A stretch of DNA of 64,000 bases from Chryseobacterium phocaeense (GCF_900169075.1 NZ_LT827014.1:868001-932000), one strand, 5' to 3'. Shown: positions 27,015 through 35,497, counted from the first letter of the stretch. A program made the numbers and translations. Notes: generated from the sequence alone by a model not told the origin.

Positions 27015-28976
27015 ATGGAAGAATGTTGTAGCACAAAACCAAAAAATAGAGAACCTCACAAACATGATCATTCCGAAGGAGACGGCCACGATCATTCGCA
27101 TGATACCGGAGATAAAACGATCTTTCAGCTGTTTCTGCCGGCTATCATATCTTTCGTGCTGTTGCTCATTGGAATCGCATTGGATAATTATATAAAAACT
27201 GAATGGTTTACAGGATGGGTACGTCTTGCGTGGTATCTGGCAGCTTATGTGCCTGTAGGTCTTCCGGTTTTAAAAGAAGCTTATGAAAGTATCATACAGG
27301 GCGATGTGTTCTCCGAGTTTTTCCTGATGGGAATTGCAACAGTGGGTGCATTTGTGATCGGCGAATATCCGGAAGGGGTAGCCGTAATGCTTTTCTATTC
27401 CGTGGGTGAAGTATTCCAGGGAATGGCCGTTTCAAGAGCGAAAGGAAACATTAAGGCATTACTGGATCAGCGTCCGGATGAGGTGACCATTCTTGAAGGC
27501 AGCCAGCCCAAAACCATTAAAGCCAAAGAAACCAGAATAGGAGATATCATCCAGCTGAAGCCGGGCGAAAAACTGGCGCTGGACGGTGAACTGATGACGG
27601 TATCGGCTTCATTCAATACCGCAGCGCTGACGGGTGAAAGCAAGCCGGATACAAAAGAGAAAGGAGACACAGTTCTGGCCGGAATGATCAATATGAACAG
27701 CATTGCCCTTGTAAAGGTGAACACAGCCTATGAAGACAGTAAACTGAGTAAGATTCTGGAGCTGGTGCAGAATGCTACCTCACAAAAAGCTCCCACGGAA
27801 TTATTCATCAGAAAATTTGCAAAGGTTTATACCCCTATCGTGGTTTTTCTTGCCATAGGAATTTGTCTTCTGCCTTATTTTTTTGTCAATGATTACGTGT
27901 TCAGGGACTGGCTGTACAAAGCATTGGTTTTCCTGGTGATCTCATGTCCATGTGCGCTGGTGATCTCAATTCCGCTGGGATATTTTGGTGGAATCGGGGC
28001 TGCGAGCCGGAACGGGATTTTATTTAAAGGAAGTAATTTCCTGGACAGTATTGCAGAAATCCGGAATGTAGTGATGGATAAAACAGGAACCATGACAGAA
28101 GGTGTTTTCAAAGTGCAGGAAGTAAGCATCAAGCCGGAATTCAATAAAGAAGAAATCCTGAAACTGGTGAATGCACTGGAAAGCAAAAGCACCCACCCTG
28201 TAGCTACAGCCATTCACAATTATGCCGGTGAAATTGATCATTCCATCCCATTGGAGAATGTAGAGGAAATCGCAGGACATGGTTTAAAAGCCATAGTCAA
28301 CGGAAAAGAACTGTTGGTAGGAAACTTTAAGCTGATGGATCAGTTTAAGATCAGCTACGATATCAATCATGCCAATATTGTGTACACCATTATTGCTATA
28401 GCTTATGATAAAAAGTTTGCAGGATACATTACCATTGCAGACAGCATAAAAGAAGATGCCAAAGAAACTGTTGACAGTCTTCACAGGATGGACGTGAAAG
28501 CTACCATGCTTAGCGGCGATAAAAGCACCGTTGTCAAATACGTAGCCGATCAGCTGGGCATCGACAGTGCATTTGGAGACATGTTGCCGGAAGATAAAGT
28601 GAATAAGGTAAAAGAGATCAAAGCGAAGAACCAGACCGTTGCCTTTGTAGGTGATGGCGTAAATGATGCTCCGGTAGTTGCCCTCAGCGATGTGGGAATT
28701 GCCATGGGCGGACTCGGCAGTGATGCCACAATTGAAACAGCAGATGTCGTAATTCAGGATGACAGACCCAGTAAAATCCCGATGGCTATTAATATCGGAA
28801 AACAGACTAAGAAGATCGTATGGCAGAATATTATTTTAGCCTTTGCGGTAAAAGCAGTGGTTCTTATACTGGGAGCCGGAGGTCTGGCCACGATGTGGGA
28901 AGCAGTATTTGCAGATGTAGGAGTTGCATTATTAGCTATTTTAAATGCAGTGAGAATTCAGCGGATGAGATTTTAG
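27015..28976 (+). CDS. Heavy-metal P-type ATPase (ZntA/CadA-like)
   Basis: 653 residues. A short His/Cys-rich N-terminus (CCSTKP, HKHDHSEGDGHDHSHD) replaces the usual HMA domain. Core motifs are TGES in the actuator domain, the CPC ion-binding motif at residues 311-313, the phosphorylation motif D-K-T-G-T at Asp355, HP in ESKSTHPVA, and GDGVNDAP. It exports Zn2+, Cd2+ or Pb2+-type cations across the inner membrane at the cost of ATP. It is the last gene of the operon; a hairpin terminator is found at 29161-29197. Confidence 0.93.
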   Translation: MEECCSTKPKNREPHKHDHSEGDGHDHSHDTGDKTIFQLFLPAIISFVLLLIGIALDNYIKTEWFTGWVRLAWYLAAYVPVGLPVLKEAYESIIQGDVFSEFFLMGIATVGAFVIGEYPEGVAVMLFYSVGEVFQGMAVSRAKGNIKALLDQRPDEVTILEGSQPKTIKAKETRIGDIIQLKPGEKLALDGELMTVSASFNTAALTGESKPDTKEKGDTVLAGMINMNSIALVKVNTAYEDSKLSKILELVQNATSQKAPTELFIRKFAKVYTPIVVFLAIGICLLPYFFVNDYVFRDWLYKALVFLVISCPCALVISIPLGYFGGIGAASRNGILFKGSNFLDSIAEIRNVVMDKTGTMTEGVFKVQEVSIKPEFNKEEILKLVNALESKSTHPVATAIHNYAGEIDHSIPLENVEEIAGHGLKAIVNGKELLVGNFKLMDQFKISYDINHANIVYTIIAIAYDKKFAGYITIADSIKEDAKETVDSLHRMDVKATMLSGDKSTVVKYVADQLGIDSAFGDMLPEDKVNKVKEIKAKNQTVAFVGDGVNDAPVVALSDVGIAMGGLGSDATIETADVVIQDDRPSKIPMAINIGKQTKKIVWQNIILAFAVKAVVLILGAGGLATMWEAVFADVGVALLAILNAVRIQRMRF

Positions 28977-29160
28977 GAGGTAGGAGGTTTTAGGTTGCAG
29001 GTGTCGGGTAATGAATTTCAGGTTGCAGATAAAGCAATGAGTTATTAGCAGTATAAAATTTTATCGGAGATAAAATCCTTGCGCCTTAAAAAGCCTTTAT
29101 AAAGCACTCGCGCCTTTGCGATTAAAAACAACATCATCCTTTTAAAAATAAAAACATTCA

Positions 29161-29197
29161 AACCTTATAGGCCACCAGGACCTGTAAGGTTTTTTTT
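29161..29197 (+). terminator. Terminator after the metal-efflux operon
   Basis: Near-perfect 11-bp stem AACCTTATAGG/CCTGTAAGGTT (one T-G pair) followed by T8. The surrounding spacer 28977-29359 also holds a GA-rich tract (28977-29030) and a heptamer repeat, but no gene. Confidence 0.75.
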
Positions 29198-29236
29198 GTA
29201 AAAAAATCCACAACATCTGAAAAAAACAGTTTATCT

Positions 29237-29282
29237 TCCCTAATCCCTAATCCCTAATCCCTAATCCCTAATCCCTAATCCC
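29237..29282 (+). repeat. Tandem heptanucleotide repeat TCCCTAA
   Basis: Six exact consecutive copies of TCCCTAA (29237-29278) plus a partial TCCC. Non-coding, 78 bases upstream of the small Cys protein gene. Copy number is likely variable by slippage. Confidence 0.95.
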
Positions 29283-29319
29283 AAAATAATAATGACATTC
29301 ATCATACTATACACCAGAA

Positions 29320-29342
29320 ACTCAAATTGAGTAGTATATTTG
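29320..29342 (+). promoter_or_regulatory. Putative promoter with palindromic operator
   Basis: Perfect inverted repeat ACTCAA-A-TTGAGT (29320-29332) directly upstream of a TATATTTG -7 box (29335-29342). It lies 18 bases before the TTG start of the small Cys protein gene. Confidence 0.45.
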
Positions 29343-29359
29343 TAACACAGAACTGATCA

Positions 29360-29722
29360 TTGAGATTTTTTATTTCCATATTCATCATTTTTACCATTGC
29401 ATTACGCCCTGTTTTGCCATTGGTGAATTATGCCGTGAACTATGATTATATTGTAAAAAATCTTTGCGAGAACCGAAATGTACCTCAGTCAACGTGTAAA
29501 GGAAAATGCTACGTCAGCAAAGAACTGGCAAAAACCGAAAAGCAATCCAATAACTCACAGGTCATCAAAATATCTGTGCTGGATGTTTTTATTTCCCACG
29601 ATATACTTGCTTCTCTGAATCATCACACGTCTGATCAGGAATGTCAATCTGTGGCGTCTGGGTACTTATTTGATCATACTTCAGATTATTTCTCACGGAT
29701 ATTTCATCCTCCTTTGTCTTAA
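29360..29722 (+). CDS. Small membrane-associated Cys protein (copper/redox locus, paralog A)
   Basis: 120 residues from a TTG start. A hydrophobic N-terminal segment ends ALRPVLPLVNYAVNYDY. The conserved centre is LCENRNVPQSTCKGKCYVSK then ELAKT, and the end is RIFHPPLS. The 31732-32100 protein matches it closely in the first 60 residues. The CxGKC motif and one more Cys suggest a metal site, but no function is known to me. It lies upstream of a YHS lipoprotein and a SCO protein. There is no ATG nearby, so the TTG start is accepted. Confidence 0.7.
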   Translation: MRFFISIFIIFTIALRPVLPLVNYAVNYDYIVKNLCENRNVPQSTCKGKCYVSKELAKTEKQSNNSQVIKISVLDVFISHDILASLNHHTSDQECQSVASGYLFDHTSDYFSRIFHPPLS

Positions 29723-29731
29723 GAGTATAAT

Positions 29732-29851
29732 TTAAACTAAATGCTTAGTTGATTTTGGCTTTTCTTTCCATTGAGGCTTTTAAAGGCCGTTTTGAGGGAA
29801 TGAAGTTTAAAACCCACTTGTAAATTATATTAAATTTAGTTTAATAATTAT
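29732..29851 (+). ncRNA. Candidate structured leader before the YHS/SCO genes
   Basis: Perfect 11-bp inverted repeat TTAAACTAAAT / ATTTAGTTTAA (29732-29742 with 29834-29844), extendable by five pairs past a 2-nt bulge. Inside is a core (GGCTTTTCTTTCCATTGA at 29757-29774) that resembles the core of the 18204-18332 element (GGCTTTCTATCCATTGA). A small hairpin CTTT-T-AAAG follows. Chance similarity cannot be excluded. Confidence 0.3.
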
Positions 29852-29896
29852 CCATTTTTTGTTCAATACAATTATCAATTTCAATTTTAAATCAAA

Positions 29897-30172
29897 ATGA
29901 AATCAAAGATTATTTTAACGGCACTACTGTCAGTTTCACTATTGGCATGTGCCCAGGAAACCCCTAAAGTAAAGCATAAAAAGACTACAGCTGCATCAAA
30001 ATCCAATGCAAAAAACGTAAAATTTGCCAACGCGGAAGATCCGATCTGCCATATGAAAACAGAGCCCGATATGAAAGATACGGCAGTCTATAAAAATAAA
30101 ACGTATGGTTTTTGCAGTACGTACTGTAAAGATGAGTTCAAGAAAAATCCTGAAAAATATGCCCAGAAATAA
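29897..30172 (+). CDS. YHS-domain lipoprotein
   Basis: 91 residues. The lipoprotein signal LTALLSVSLLAC is followed by a Lys/Ala linker. The C-terminal YHS domain reads DPICHMKTEPDMKDTAVYKN then YGFCSTYCKDEFKKNPEKY, with conserved Cys residues that can bind copper or other soft metals. Stop overlaps the SCO gene start by 14 bases, so the two are translationally coupled. It probably works as a small periplasmic metal-binding protein. The role is inferred from the family and neighbours. Confidence 0.85.
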   Translation: MKSKIILTALLSVSLLACAQETPKVKHKKTTAASKSNAKNVKFANAEDPICHMKTEPDMKDTAVYKNKTYGFCSTYCKDEFKKNPEKYAQK

Positions 30173-30842
30173 AAAGACCGGTACCGGAGCAAAAACTAAG
30201 GTGATCATCCCGATCGTTATTTTTGCCCTTCTTTTTCTGGGAATAGGAGTAGGAATGGGATATTTTAAAAAGAACCTGTACACCGTAATGAAGGTCCCTG
30301 ATTTTGAACTTACCGACCAGAATAATAAAAAGATCACCAATAAAGATATGCTAGGAAAGGTATATCTCGTTGAATTTTTCTTCAGCAGGTGCCCTACCAT
30401 TTGTCCGGTAATGAACCGGAACATGAGGTTTATTGAAGATGAGATCAACAGTCCTGAATTTGGGATTATTTCAATAAGCATTGATCCTGAAAATGATACT
30501 CCCGCTGCGTTGAAAGAGCACGCCAGAATGGTAGGTGCAAAATCTCCCGACTGGCATTTTCTTACCGGTGACAGGGATTATATCGGAAAGCTGGCGGATC
30601 AGTTCAATATTTATGTCGGAGATAAGGAAGATGATAGCGAGAGTCTGAACCATAGCGGAATGATTGCGTTGGTGGATAAAGAAGGAAATATCCGCTGCAG
30701 ATACAATAAAGATCATATGCCGATCCTGTATTATTCAGGATTGAACTATGAAGATCCGGAAGGAAAAACCCCGAAACTAACCGGGAAATACCATCCGGAT
30801 AGGGAAATTTTGATCGAGGATATTAAAAAGCTATTGAAATAG
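30159..30842 (+). CDS. SCO/SenC-family copper chaperone
   Basis: 227 residues from ATG 30159; longer in-frame starts would overlap the YHS gene far more. One N-terminal membrane anchor (VIIPIVIFALLFLGIGVGMG) precedes a thioredoxin fold. The SCO copper-binding motif is Cys78-P-T-I-Cys82-P, and the third ligand is likely His165 in SLNHSGM. Family members deliver copper to the CuA site of cytochrome oxidase or act in periplasmic thiol redox. It fits the copper context of the genes that follow. Confidence 0.9.
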   Translation: MPRNKKTGTGAKTKVIIPIVIFALLFLGIGVGMGYFKKNLYTVMKVPDFELTDQNNKKITNKDMLGKVYLVEFFFSRCPTICPVMNRNMRFIEDEINSPEFGIISISIDPENDTPAALKEHARMVGAKSPDWHFLTGDRDYIGKLADQFNIYVGDKEDDSESLNHSGMIALVDKEGNIRCRYNKDHMPILYYSGLNYEDPEGKTPKLTGKYHPDREILIEDIKKLLK

Positions 30843-31050
30843 ATTGGGGAAAGGAAGATGAAAGAATGAAGTTGGAAGTTAATGAAGAGGTTAGAAGCTA
30901 TGACAGTGATTTGTTGAAAGAGATAAAGAATCAGATGAAACGGTAATAAAGAAGCAGAGTGATTTTTAGACTGAAATATCTTCCTGCTTCCATCCTCCAT
31001 CTCCCATTCTAAAGAAAAAAATATTTGTTAAACCATAAAAACAAAACGTT

Positions 31051-31725
31051 ATGAAGATTTTGAAAATAGCAGCTTTAAGTGCCGTATTTGCCGCACAGTT
31101 TGCTTTTGCGCAGTTCAAGCAGACGCCGCTTCCGTATGCCTATAATGCACTGGAAGGTTCAGTAGATGCACAGACTATGGAAATTCACTATTCAAAGCAT
31201 GCCGCAGCGTATGTTGCCAACCTGAATAAAGCGATTGCAGGAACACCACAGGAAAAGCAGACCTTGTTCCAGATCCTTTCCGGAGTTTCAAAGCTTAGTC
31301 CGGCAGTGAGAAATAATGCAGGGGGACATTACAACCATGAGCTTTTCTGGACGGTTCTTACGCCTGTAAAAGATACAAAGCCATCTGAAAAGCTGGCAAA
31401 GGCGATCAATGAGGCTTTCGGAAGTATGGATGCATTTAAAGAAAAGATCAGCAAAGCCGGTGCAGACCGTTTCGCCTCAGGATGGGCGTGGCTTTCTGTG
31501 GATAAGAACGGAAAACTGTTTGTTTCTTCAACCGGCAATCAGGATAATCCTTTGATGGATGTAGTGGACGAAAAAGGAACTCCCATCTTGGGAATTGATG
31601 TCTGGGAGCATGCTTACTACCTGAAATACCAGAATAAAAGAGCGGATTATCTGACGGCCATCTGGAATGTGCTTAACTGGAAAGAAGTAAGCAGAAGATA
31701 CGATGAAGCTTTAAGCAAAAAATAA
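31051..31725 (+). CDS. Secreted Fe/Mn superoxide dismutase
   Basis: 224 residues. A Sec signal (IAALSAVFAAQFAFAQ) targets it to the periplasm or outside. The SOD fold shows the metal ligands in MEIHYSKHAAAYV, AGGHYNHELFW and GIDVWEHAYYLKYQNKRADY (His, His, Asp, His). It converts superoxide to peroxide and oxygen. The 208-base spacer before it is a GA-rich tract without a gene. It lies 6 bases before the second small Cys protein. Confidence 0.92.
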   Translation: MKILKIAALSAVFAAQFAFAQFKQTPLPYAYNALEGSVDAQTMEIHYSKHAAAYVANLNKAIAGTPQEKQTLFQILSGVSKLSPAVRNNAGGHYNHELFWTVLTPVKDTKPSEKLAKAINEAFGSMDAFKEKISKAGADRFASGWAWLSVDKNGKLFVSSTGNQDNPLMDVVDEKGTPILGIDVWEHAYYLKYQNKRADYLTAIWNVLNWKEVSRRYDEALSKK

Positions 31726-31731
31726 TAACAG

Positions 31732-32100
31732 ATGAATGTAATTTGCAGCATATTCCTCACTCTTTATATGGCGTTCAGACCCCTGATCCCATTGGTGGAG
31801 TATGCTGTAAATTATGATTATATTTCCACAACGCTATGCGTTAATAAAAGCAAACCGGAACTTCACTGTAACGGAAAATGCTATCTGAGCAAAGAACTTG
31901 CAAAGACGAATGGTTCTGATTCTTCGCCTTTAAACAAAGCTAAAAATTCAGGGCAGAAAATTATCGATACCTGCACACTTCCTGAGATCGCAGTGATTCA
32001 AAAAGCAGATCAACCGATTCCCCAGAATCTCAATTTTCTCTATGAAACAGCTTATTCTTTTCTGTTTCTGAAACATATCTTCAAACCACCGGTTTTTTAA
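31732..32100 (+). CDS. Small membrane-associated Cys protein (copper/redox locus, paralog B)
   Basis: 122 residues, paralog of the 29360-29722 protein. A hydrophobic N-terminus runs into AFRPLIPLVEYAVNYDY, the centre is L-C-V-N-K then HCNGKCYLSKELAKT, and the end is HIFKPPVF. It starts 6 bases after the SOD gene and is probably cotranscribed with it. Function unknown; membrane or periplasmic metal binding is suggested by the Cys motif. Confidence 0.7.
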   Translation: MNVICSIFLTLYMAFRPLIPLVEYAVNYDYISTTLCVNKSKPELHCNGKCYLSKELAKTNGSDSSPLNKAKNSGQKIIDTCTLPEIAVIQKADQPIPQNLNFLYETAYSFLFLKHIFKPPVF

Positions 32101-32300
32101 GCCAGATTTTATCATTAGCACAACCGCAGAAAGCAAAACGTTTTCCAGTATTCCGGATGCCTTAGATTTTAAATGAATATCAAAGATTTTCAAAAAACTT
32201 AAGTGCTCTTTTCATCCGGTTTTTACTAGACTTTAAATAACTAAAGTGTAAAAAAAATTTTGTCCCTTTTGTGGTAAAAAAAAGGTACCTATTAATCTGT

Positions 32301-32425
32301 GAACCATTAAGTCTCATTAAGTTTTTAAGAATATTAAGAGCAGCTCCGCTTTAAGAATACAGCTAAAAAAAATCACTTGATTTTTTCTTAATTTTTCTTA
32401 TCTCCTTTATTCTTCTTAATGGTTC
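32301..32425. repeat. Long imperfect intergenic palindrome
   Basis: GAACCATTAAG (32301-32311) and CTTAATGGTTC (32415-32425) are exact inverted copies. The AT-rich TTAAG/CTTAA-bearing interior is partly complementary as well. It occupies the 427-base gap between the small Cys protein and MbnP-like genes; no coding region or clear promoter is seen in the gap. Confidence 0.6.
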
Positions 32426-32527
32426 AAATACAACATTAATCTGTATCAGACTTTATGTGAAGAAATTGAATGTTTATCTCATTCAAAAAGCATTTCTATT
32501 TCAAAAAATTCAACTTAAAAAATCAAA

Positions 32528-33358
32528 ATGAAAATCTATAAATTTTTATCATTATTCTTTATTGTCGTTACTTTATTCACCCTCTCATCATGCGGAAACA
32601 GCGATGATGAAGATCCGCAGGGCGACGTTACAACAGGAAACCTTCAGATCAAATTTGAAAACGGTTTTAATAACCTCGGAAATATTGTTTTAAATCAAAC
32701 CGTTCAAACGTCTGCTGCCGGACAGAAGCATCTGTTCTCCACGCTGAAATATATAGTCAGCAATATCACCTTGATTGATGAAAACGGGAATGAGTTTAAA
32801 TACAATGAAAATAATCCCGATAAAGGTGCCTTCATTATAGACCAGGCTGATGCCGTAGCGGGAGTCATTTATATCGACCTGAACGGAATTCCGAAAAATA
32901 ATTACAAAAAAGTAAAATTCGGATTAGGGATCAGTCAGAAGGCTTATCTGCTGGGGCAGGACGGGCAGGCTGAGTTCTGGAACAAAGCCAAGCAGAAAGG
33001 AATGTCATGGTCGTGGGCTGCGGGTTATATTTTTGTAAAGCTCGAAGGAAAATACGGAACAGGGGCTGCCGATACGGAATTCATGAACCATGCCGGAAAT
33101 ATGGGAAATGTAACGGCTAATAACACCCCTGATCTTTACCGGGAAATTACGTTAAACCTTCCCACAACGGCCAGGGTAACTTCCCAGGTGAAGCCTTCTA
33201 TCCATATTCTGGCTGACCTTAATCAGTTTTTAAGTGGCAGCAGATCCCTTACCCTGGATACTGCCAATAATATGATGATGGGCTCGGGCCAGCATCTGGT
33301 GGATGTTACCGATAACCTTACTGCAATGTTTAAAGTAGACCATGTACACAATGACTAG
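32528..33358 (+). CDS. MbnP-like copper-binding lipoprotein
   Basis: 276 residues. Lipoprotein signal FFIVVTLFTLSSC. The MbnP family pattern is a beta-rich domain with LKYIVSNITLIDENGNEF, then GMSWSWAAGYIFVKLEG and N-H-A-G-N-M-G, and a C-terminal IHILADLNQF segment. MbnP proteins bind copper at the cell surface and can carry a tryptophan converted to kynurenine by the diheme enzyme MbnH. Its stop overlaps the MbnH-like gene by 8 bases, as expected for such a pair. No methanobactin precursor is visible nearby. Confidence 0.85.
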   Translation: MKIYKFLSLFFIVVTLFTLSSCGNSDDEDPQGDVTTGNLQIKFENGFNNLGNIVLNQTVQTSAAGQKHLFSTLKYIVSNITLIDENGNEFKYNENNPDKGAFIIDQADAVAGVIYIDLNGIPKNNYKKVKFGLGISQKAYLLGQDGQAEFWNKAKQKGMSWSWAAGYIFVKLEGKYGTGAADTEFMNHAGNMGNVTANNTPDLYREITLNLPTTARVTSQVKPSIHILADLNQFLSGSRSLTLDTANNMMMGSGQHLVDVTDNLTAMFKVDHVHND

Positions 33359-34397
33359 AATTTTCTTGAAGACAGCACTGGTCGTCATTACTTTCCTGAG
33401 CTGCCTGTCCTGTTCTGATGAGGTGATCCAGCCTCTGGAGAAAGATGAAGCGTATCGGTTGGAATTTCCGTCTTATTTTCCTGAAATGACATTTGATGCA
33501 TCCGGAAATCCGGTCACTAAAAATGGTGTGGAGCTCGGGCGGAAATTGTTTTATGAAGGGAGGCTATCGATGAACAATACCATTTCATGCGGATTCTGCC
33601 ATATTCAGGAGAATGCTTTCACCCATCACGGGCATAACGTGAGCCATGGGGTGGATGACAGAATCGGAATACGGAACGCACCTCCGATCCAGAATATGGC
33701 CTTTCTGAAACGTTATATGTGGGACGGTGTCATCCATAATCTGAATGAACAGCCCATTATTCCCATTACGGATGCCAATGAAATGGACAGTTCCATGCCT
33801 GAAGTGATTGCTAAATTGAAAGATGACCAGAAATATAAAAAACTTTTCATGGCAGCTTACGGAGATGAAAATATGACCGGAGAGAGACTATTAAAAGCTT
33901 TATCCCAGTTTATGGTAAGCATGATTTCTGCAGATTCAAAGTATGACAGATTCAGACAGGGGAAAGAAGTTTTAACCGCTGAAGAGTCTCAGGGAATGAT
34001 GCTGTTTCAGCAAAAATGCGCGTCCTGCCACAGCGGAGAATTATTTACCGATGAAAGCTTCAGAAACACGGGAATGTATTACAATGAACAGTTCAAGGAT
34101 GCCGGACGTCACCGGGTAACGCTGGATCAGAATGACTGGATGAAGTTCCGGGTTCCAAGCCTGAGAAATGTGGAATACACAAAACCTTATATGCATGACG
34201 GAAGGTTCTATACGCTGGAAACAGTCCTTAATTTCTATTCAGATAATGTTGAGGATAATCCCAATCTTGATCCGCAGCTCAAAAAGAACGGGCACATCGG
34301 GATTGCGATGAATACTCAGGAAAAGCAGTTTATTATAGCCTTCCTGAAAACCCTGTCTGACAAGAACTTTATTTCCAATCCAAAATTTGCAGAATGA
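33351..34397 (+). CDS. MbnH-like diheme cytochrome c peroxidase-family protein
   Basis: 348 residues from ATG 33351, overlapping the MbnP stop; ATG 33342 is possible. Lipoprotein-like N-terminus (VVITFLSCLSC). Two heme c motifs, C80-G-F-C83-H84 and C223-A-S-C226-H227, plus the family segments NTISCGFCHIQENAFTHHGH and FRVPSLRNVEYTKPYMHDGR. MbnH enzymes oxidise a tryptophan in the partner MbnP using peroxide. Direct overlap with the MbnP-like gene supports that function over a generic peroxidase. Confidence 0.85.
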   Translation: MTRIFLKTALVVITFLSCLSCSDEVIQPLEKDEAYRLEFPSYFPEMTFDASGNPVTKNGVELGRKLFYEGRLSMNNTISCGFCHIQENAFTHHGHNVSHGVDDRIGIRNAPPIQNMAFLKRYMWDGVIHNLNEQPIIPITDANEMDSSMPEVIAKLKDDQKYKKLFMAAYGDENMTGERLLKALSQFMVSMISADSKYDRFRQGKEVLTAEESQGMMLFQQKCASCHSGELFTDESFRNTGMYYNEQFKDAGRHRVTLDQNDWMKFRVPSLRNVEYTKPYMHDGRFYTLETVLNFYSDNVEDNPNLDPQLKKNGHIGIAMNTQEKQFIIAFLKTLSDKNFISNPKFAE

Positions 34398-35347
34398 AAA
34401 TCACCATGAACAAAATAACACTTATATTCAGTCTGGTCTTATCCTTAATGTTCCAGGCTAAACCCATCAATGACAGTATTGATTTTACGAATCACATCAA
34501 CAGGGTTGTTTGGGATGACTGTGATGCCTGCGGATGCGCTGCCGGAAACGGCTCCTCAGGTTTTGAATCACTGTTGAACCCACAGTTTATCGGCATCAAA
34601 TATTTTGCCCAGCACTACAGAGCAAAGGAAAATATGTTTGTAAAAGACCTTACCCAGGACCAGTACTTCAATACCCTGCAGGTTTGGGGGAAAATTCCGG
34701 TGACCAAAAACCTGAGTGTATATGCCAGTCTGCCGTTCCATTTTCATGAAAAGAAAACTATGCAGGGGGATATCAGTATCAGTGGTATCGGAGATCTGAA
34801 TGTAATGGGTATTTACCGGCTGATGAATTCTAAAGATAATTTTCACCAGTTAAATGGTGGTCTGGGTGTTAAAGTTCCTCTTGGAAAGTTTGATGAAAAG
34901 GGAATTTCCGGGGTCAATCCAAGTTTTCAGCTTGGGACGGGAAGTTGGGATTATCAGGCAGCTCTAAACTATAAATTTCAAAAGAATAAGCTGGCTTTGC
35001 TGGTCAATACGGATTATACGGTTAAAACAGTCAATAAAAAGCATTACCGTTTCGGAAACCAATGGAATTATGCAGCCATGGGGTTTTATCAGATTGCCGG
35101 AAATGAAAAAACAATTTTTTCTGCCAAGGCCGGGCTTCAAGGCGAAGTTTACGATAAGAATAAACAATTTGATGAAGCTTTACCCAACACGGCAGGAAGC
35201 GCTTTATACGGAAAACTCGGTTTTGAAACTTCCTATAAGAAATTCAGTCTCGGCGGGGAGGTGATGCTGCCTGCTTATTCCAATCTGGCGGGAGGAGACA
35301 TTGAAGCCAGATCAAGATTCAGTGTTTTTATCAATTTTGGAATTTGA
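34394..35347 (+). CDS. Outer-membrane beta-barrel protein linked to MbnP/MbnH
   Basis: 317 residues. A signal sequence (LIFSLVLSLMFQAKP) precedes a short mature segment with DDCDACGCAAGNGSSG, which carries three Cys residues and may bind metal. The remainder shows alternating strands ending in RFSVFINFGI, a typical outer-membrane barrel end. It starts with a 4-base ATGA overlap on the MbnH-like gene. In comparable Bacteroidota loci a transporter-like barrel follows MbnP/MbnH. The role in copper passage is inferred. Confidence 0.75.
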   Translation: MKITMNKITLIFSLVLSLMFQAKPINDSIDFTNHINRVVWDDCDACGCAAGNGSSGFESLLNPQFIGIKYFAQHYRAKENMFVKDLTQDQYFNTLQVWGKIPVTKNLSVYASLPFHFHEKKTMQGDISISGIGDLNVMGIYRLMNSKDNFHQLNGGLGVKVPLGKFDEKGISGVNPSFQLGTGSWDYQAALNYKFQKNKLALLVNTDYTVKTVNKKHYRFGNQWNYAAMGFYQIAGNEKTIFSAKAGLQGEVYDKNKQFDEALPNTAGSALYGKLGFETSYKKFSLGGEVMLPAYSNLAGGDIEARSRFSVFINFGI

Positions 35348-35351
35348 TTAA

Positions 35352-35378
35352 TGGTGGCTTCGGTTCCTGAAGCCACCA
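35352..35378 (+). terminator. Hairpin after the copper locus
   Basis: Perfect 10-bp stem TGGTGGCTTC/GAAGCCACCA (35352-35361 with 35369-35378), 4 bases after the stop codon. It lacks a T run, so termination is uncertain. Confidence 0.45.
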
Positions 35379-35458
35379 GATAGTAACCTCAGCGACCAAG
35401 TATGGGTTATTTAATGTCATTATTAGTAGAAATATTATACTCTTAATTATAATTTCTA

Positions 35459-35497
35459 AAAACCGGTGGCTGAGGTTTCCGATGCCACCGGTTTTAA
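35459..35497 (+). terminator. Second hairpin terminator before the cobalamin riboswitch
   Basis: Perfect 12-bp stem AAAACCGGTGGC/GCCACCGGTTTT (35459-35470 with 35484-35495). It reuses the GGTGGC/GCCACC stem of the hairpin 100 bases upstream. Confidence 0.6.

Noticed and set aside
29237..29282. CRISPR array
   Set aside because: The repeats are seven bases long and directly adjacent, without spacers; no cas genes are in the window.
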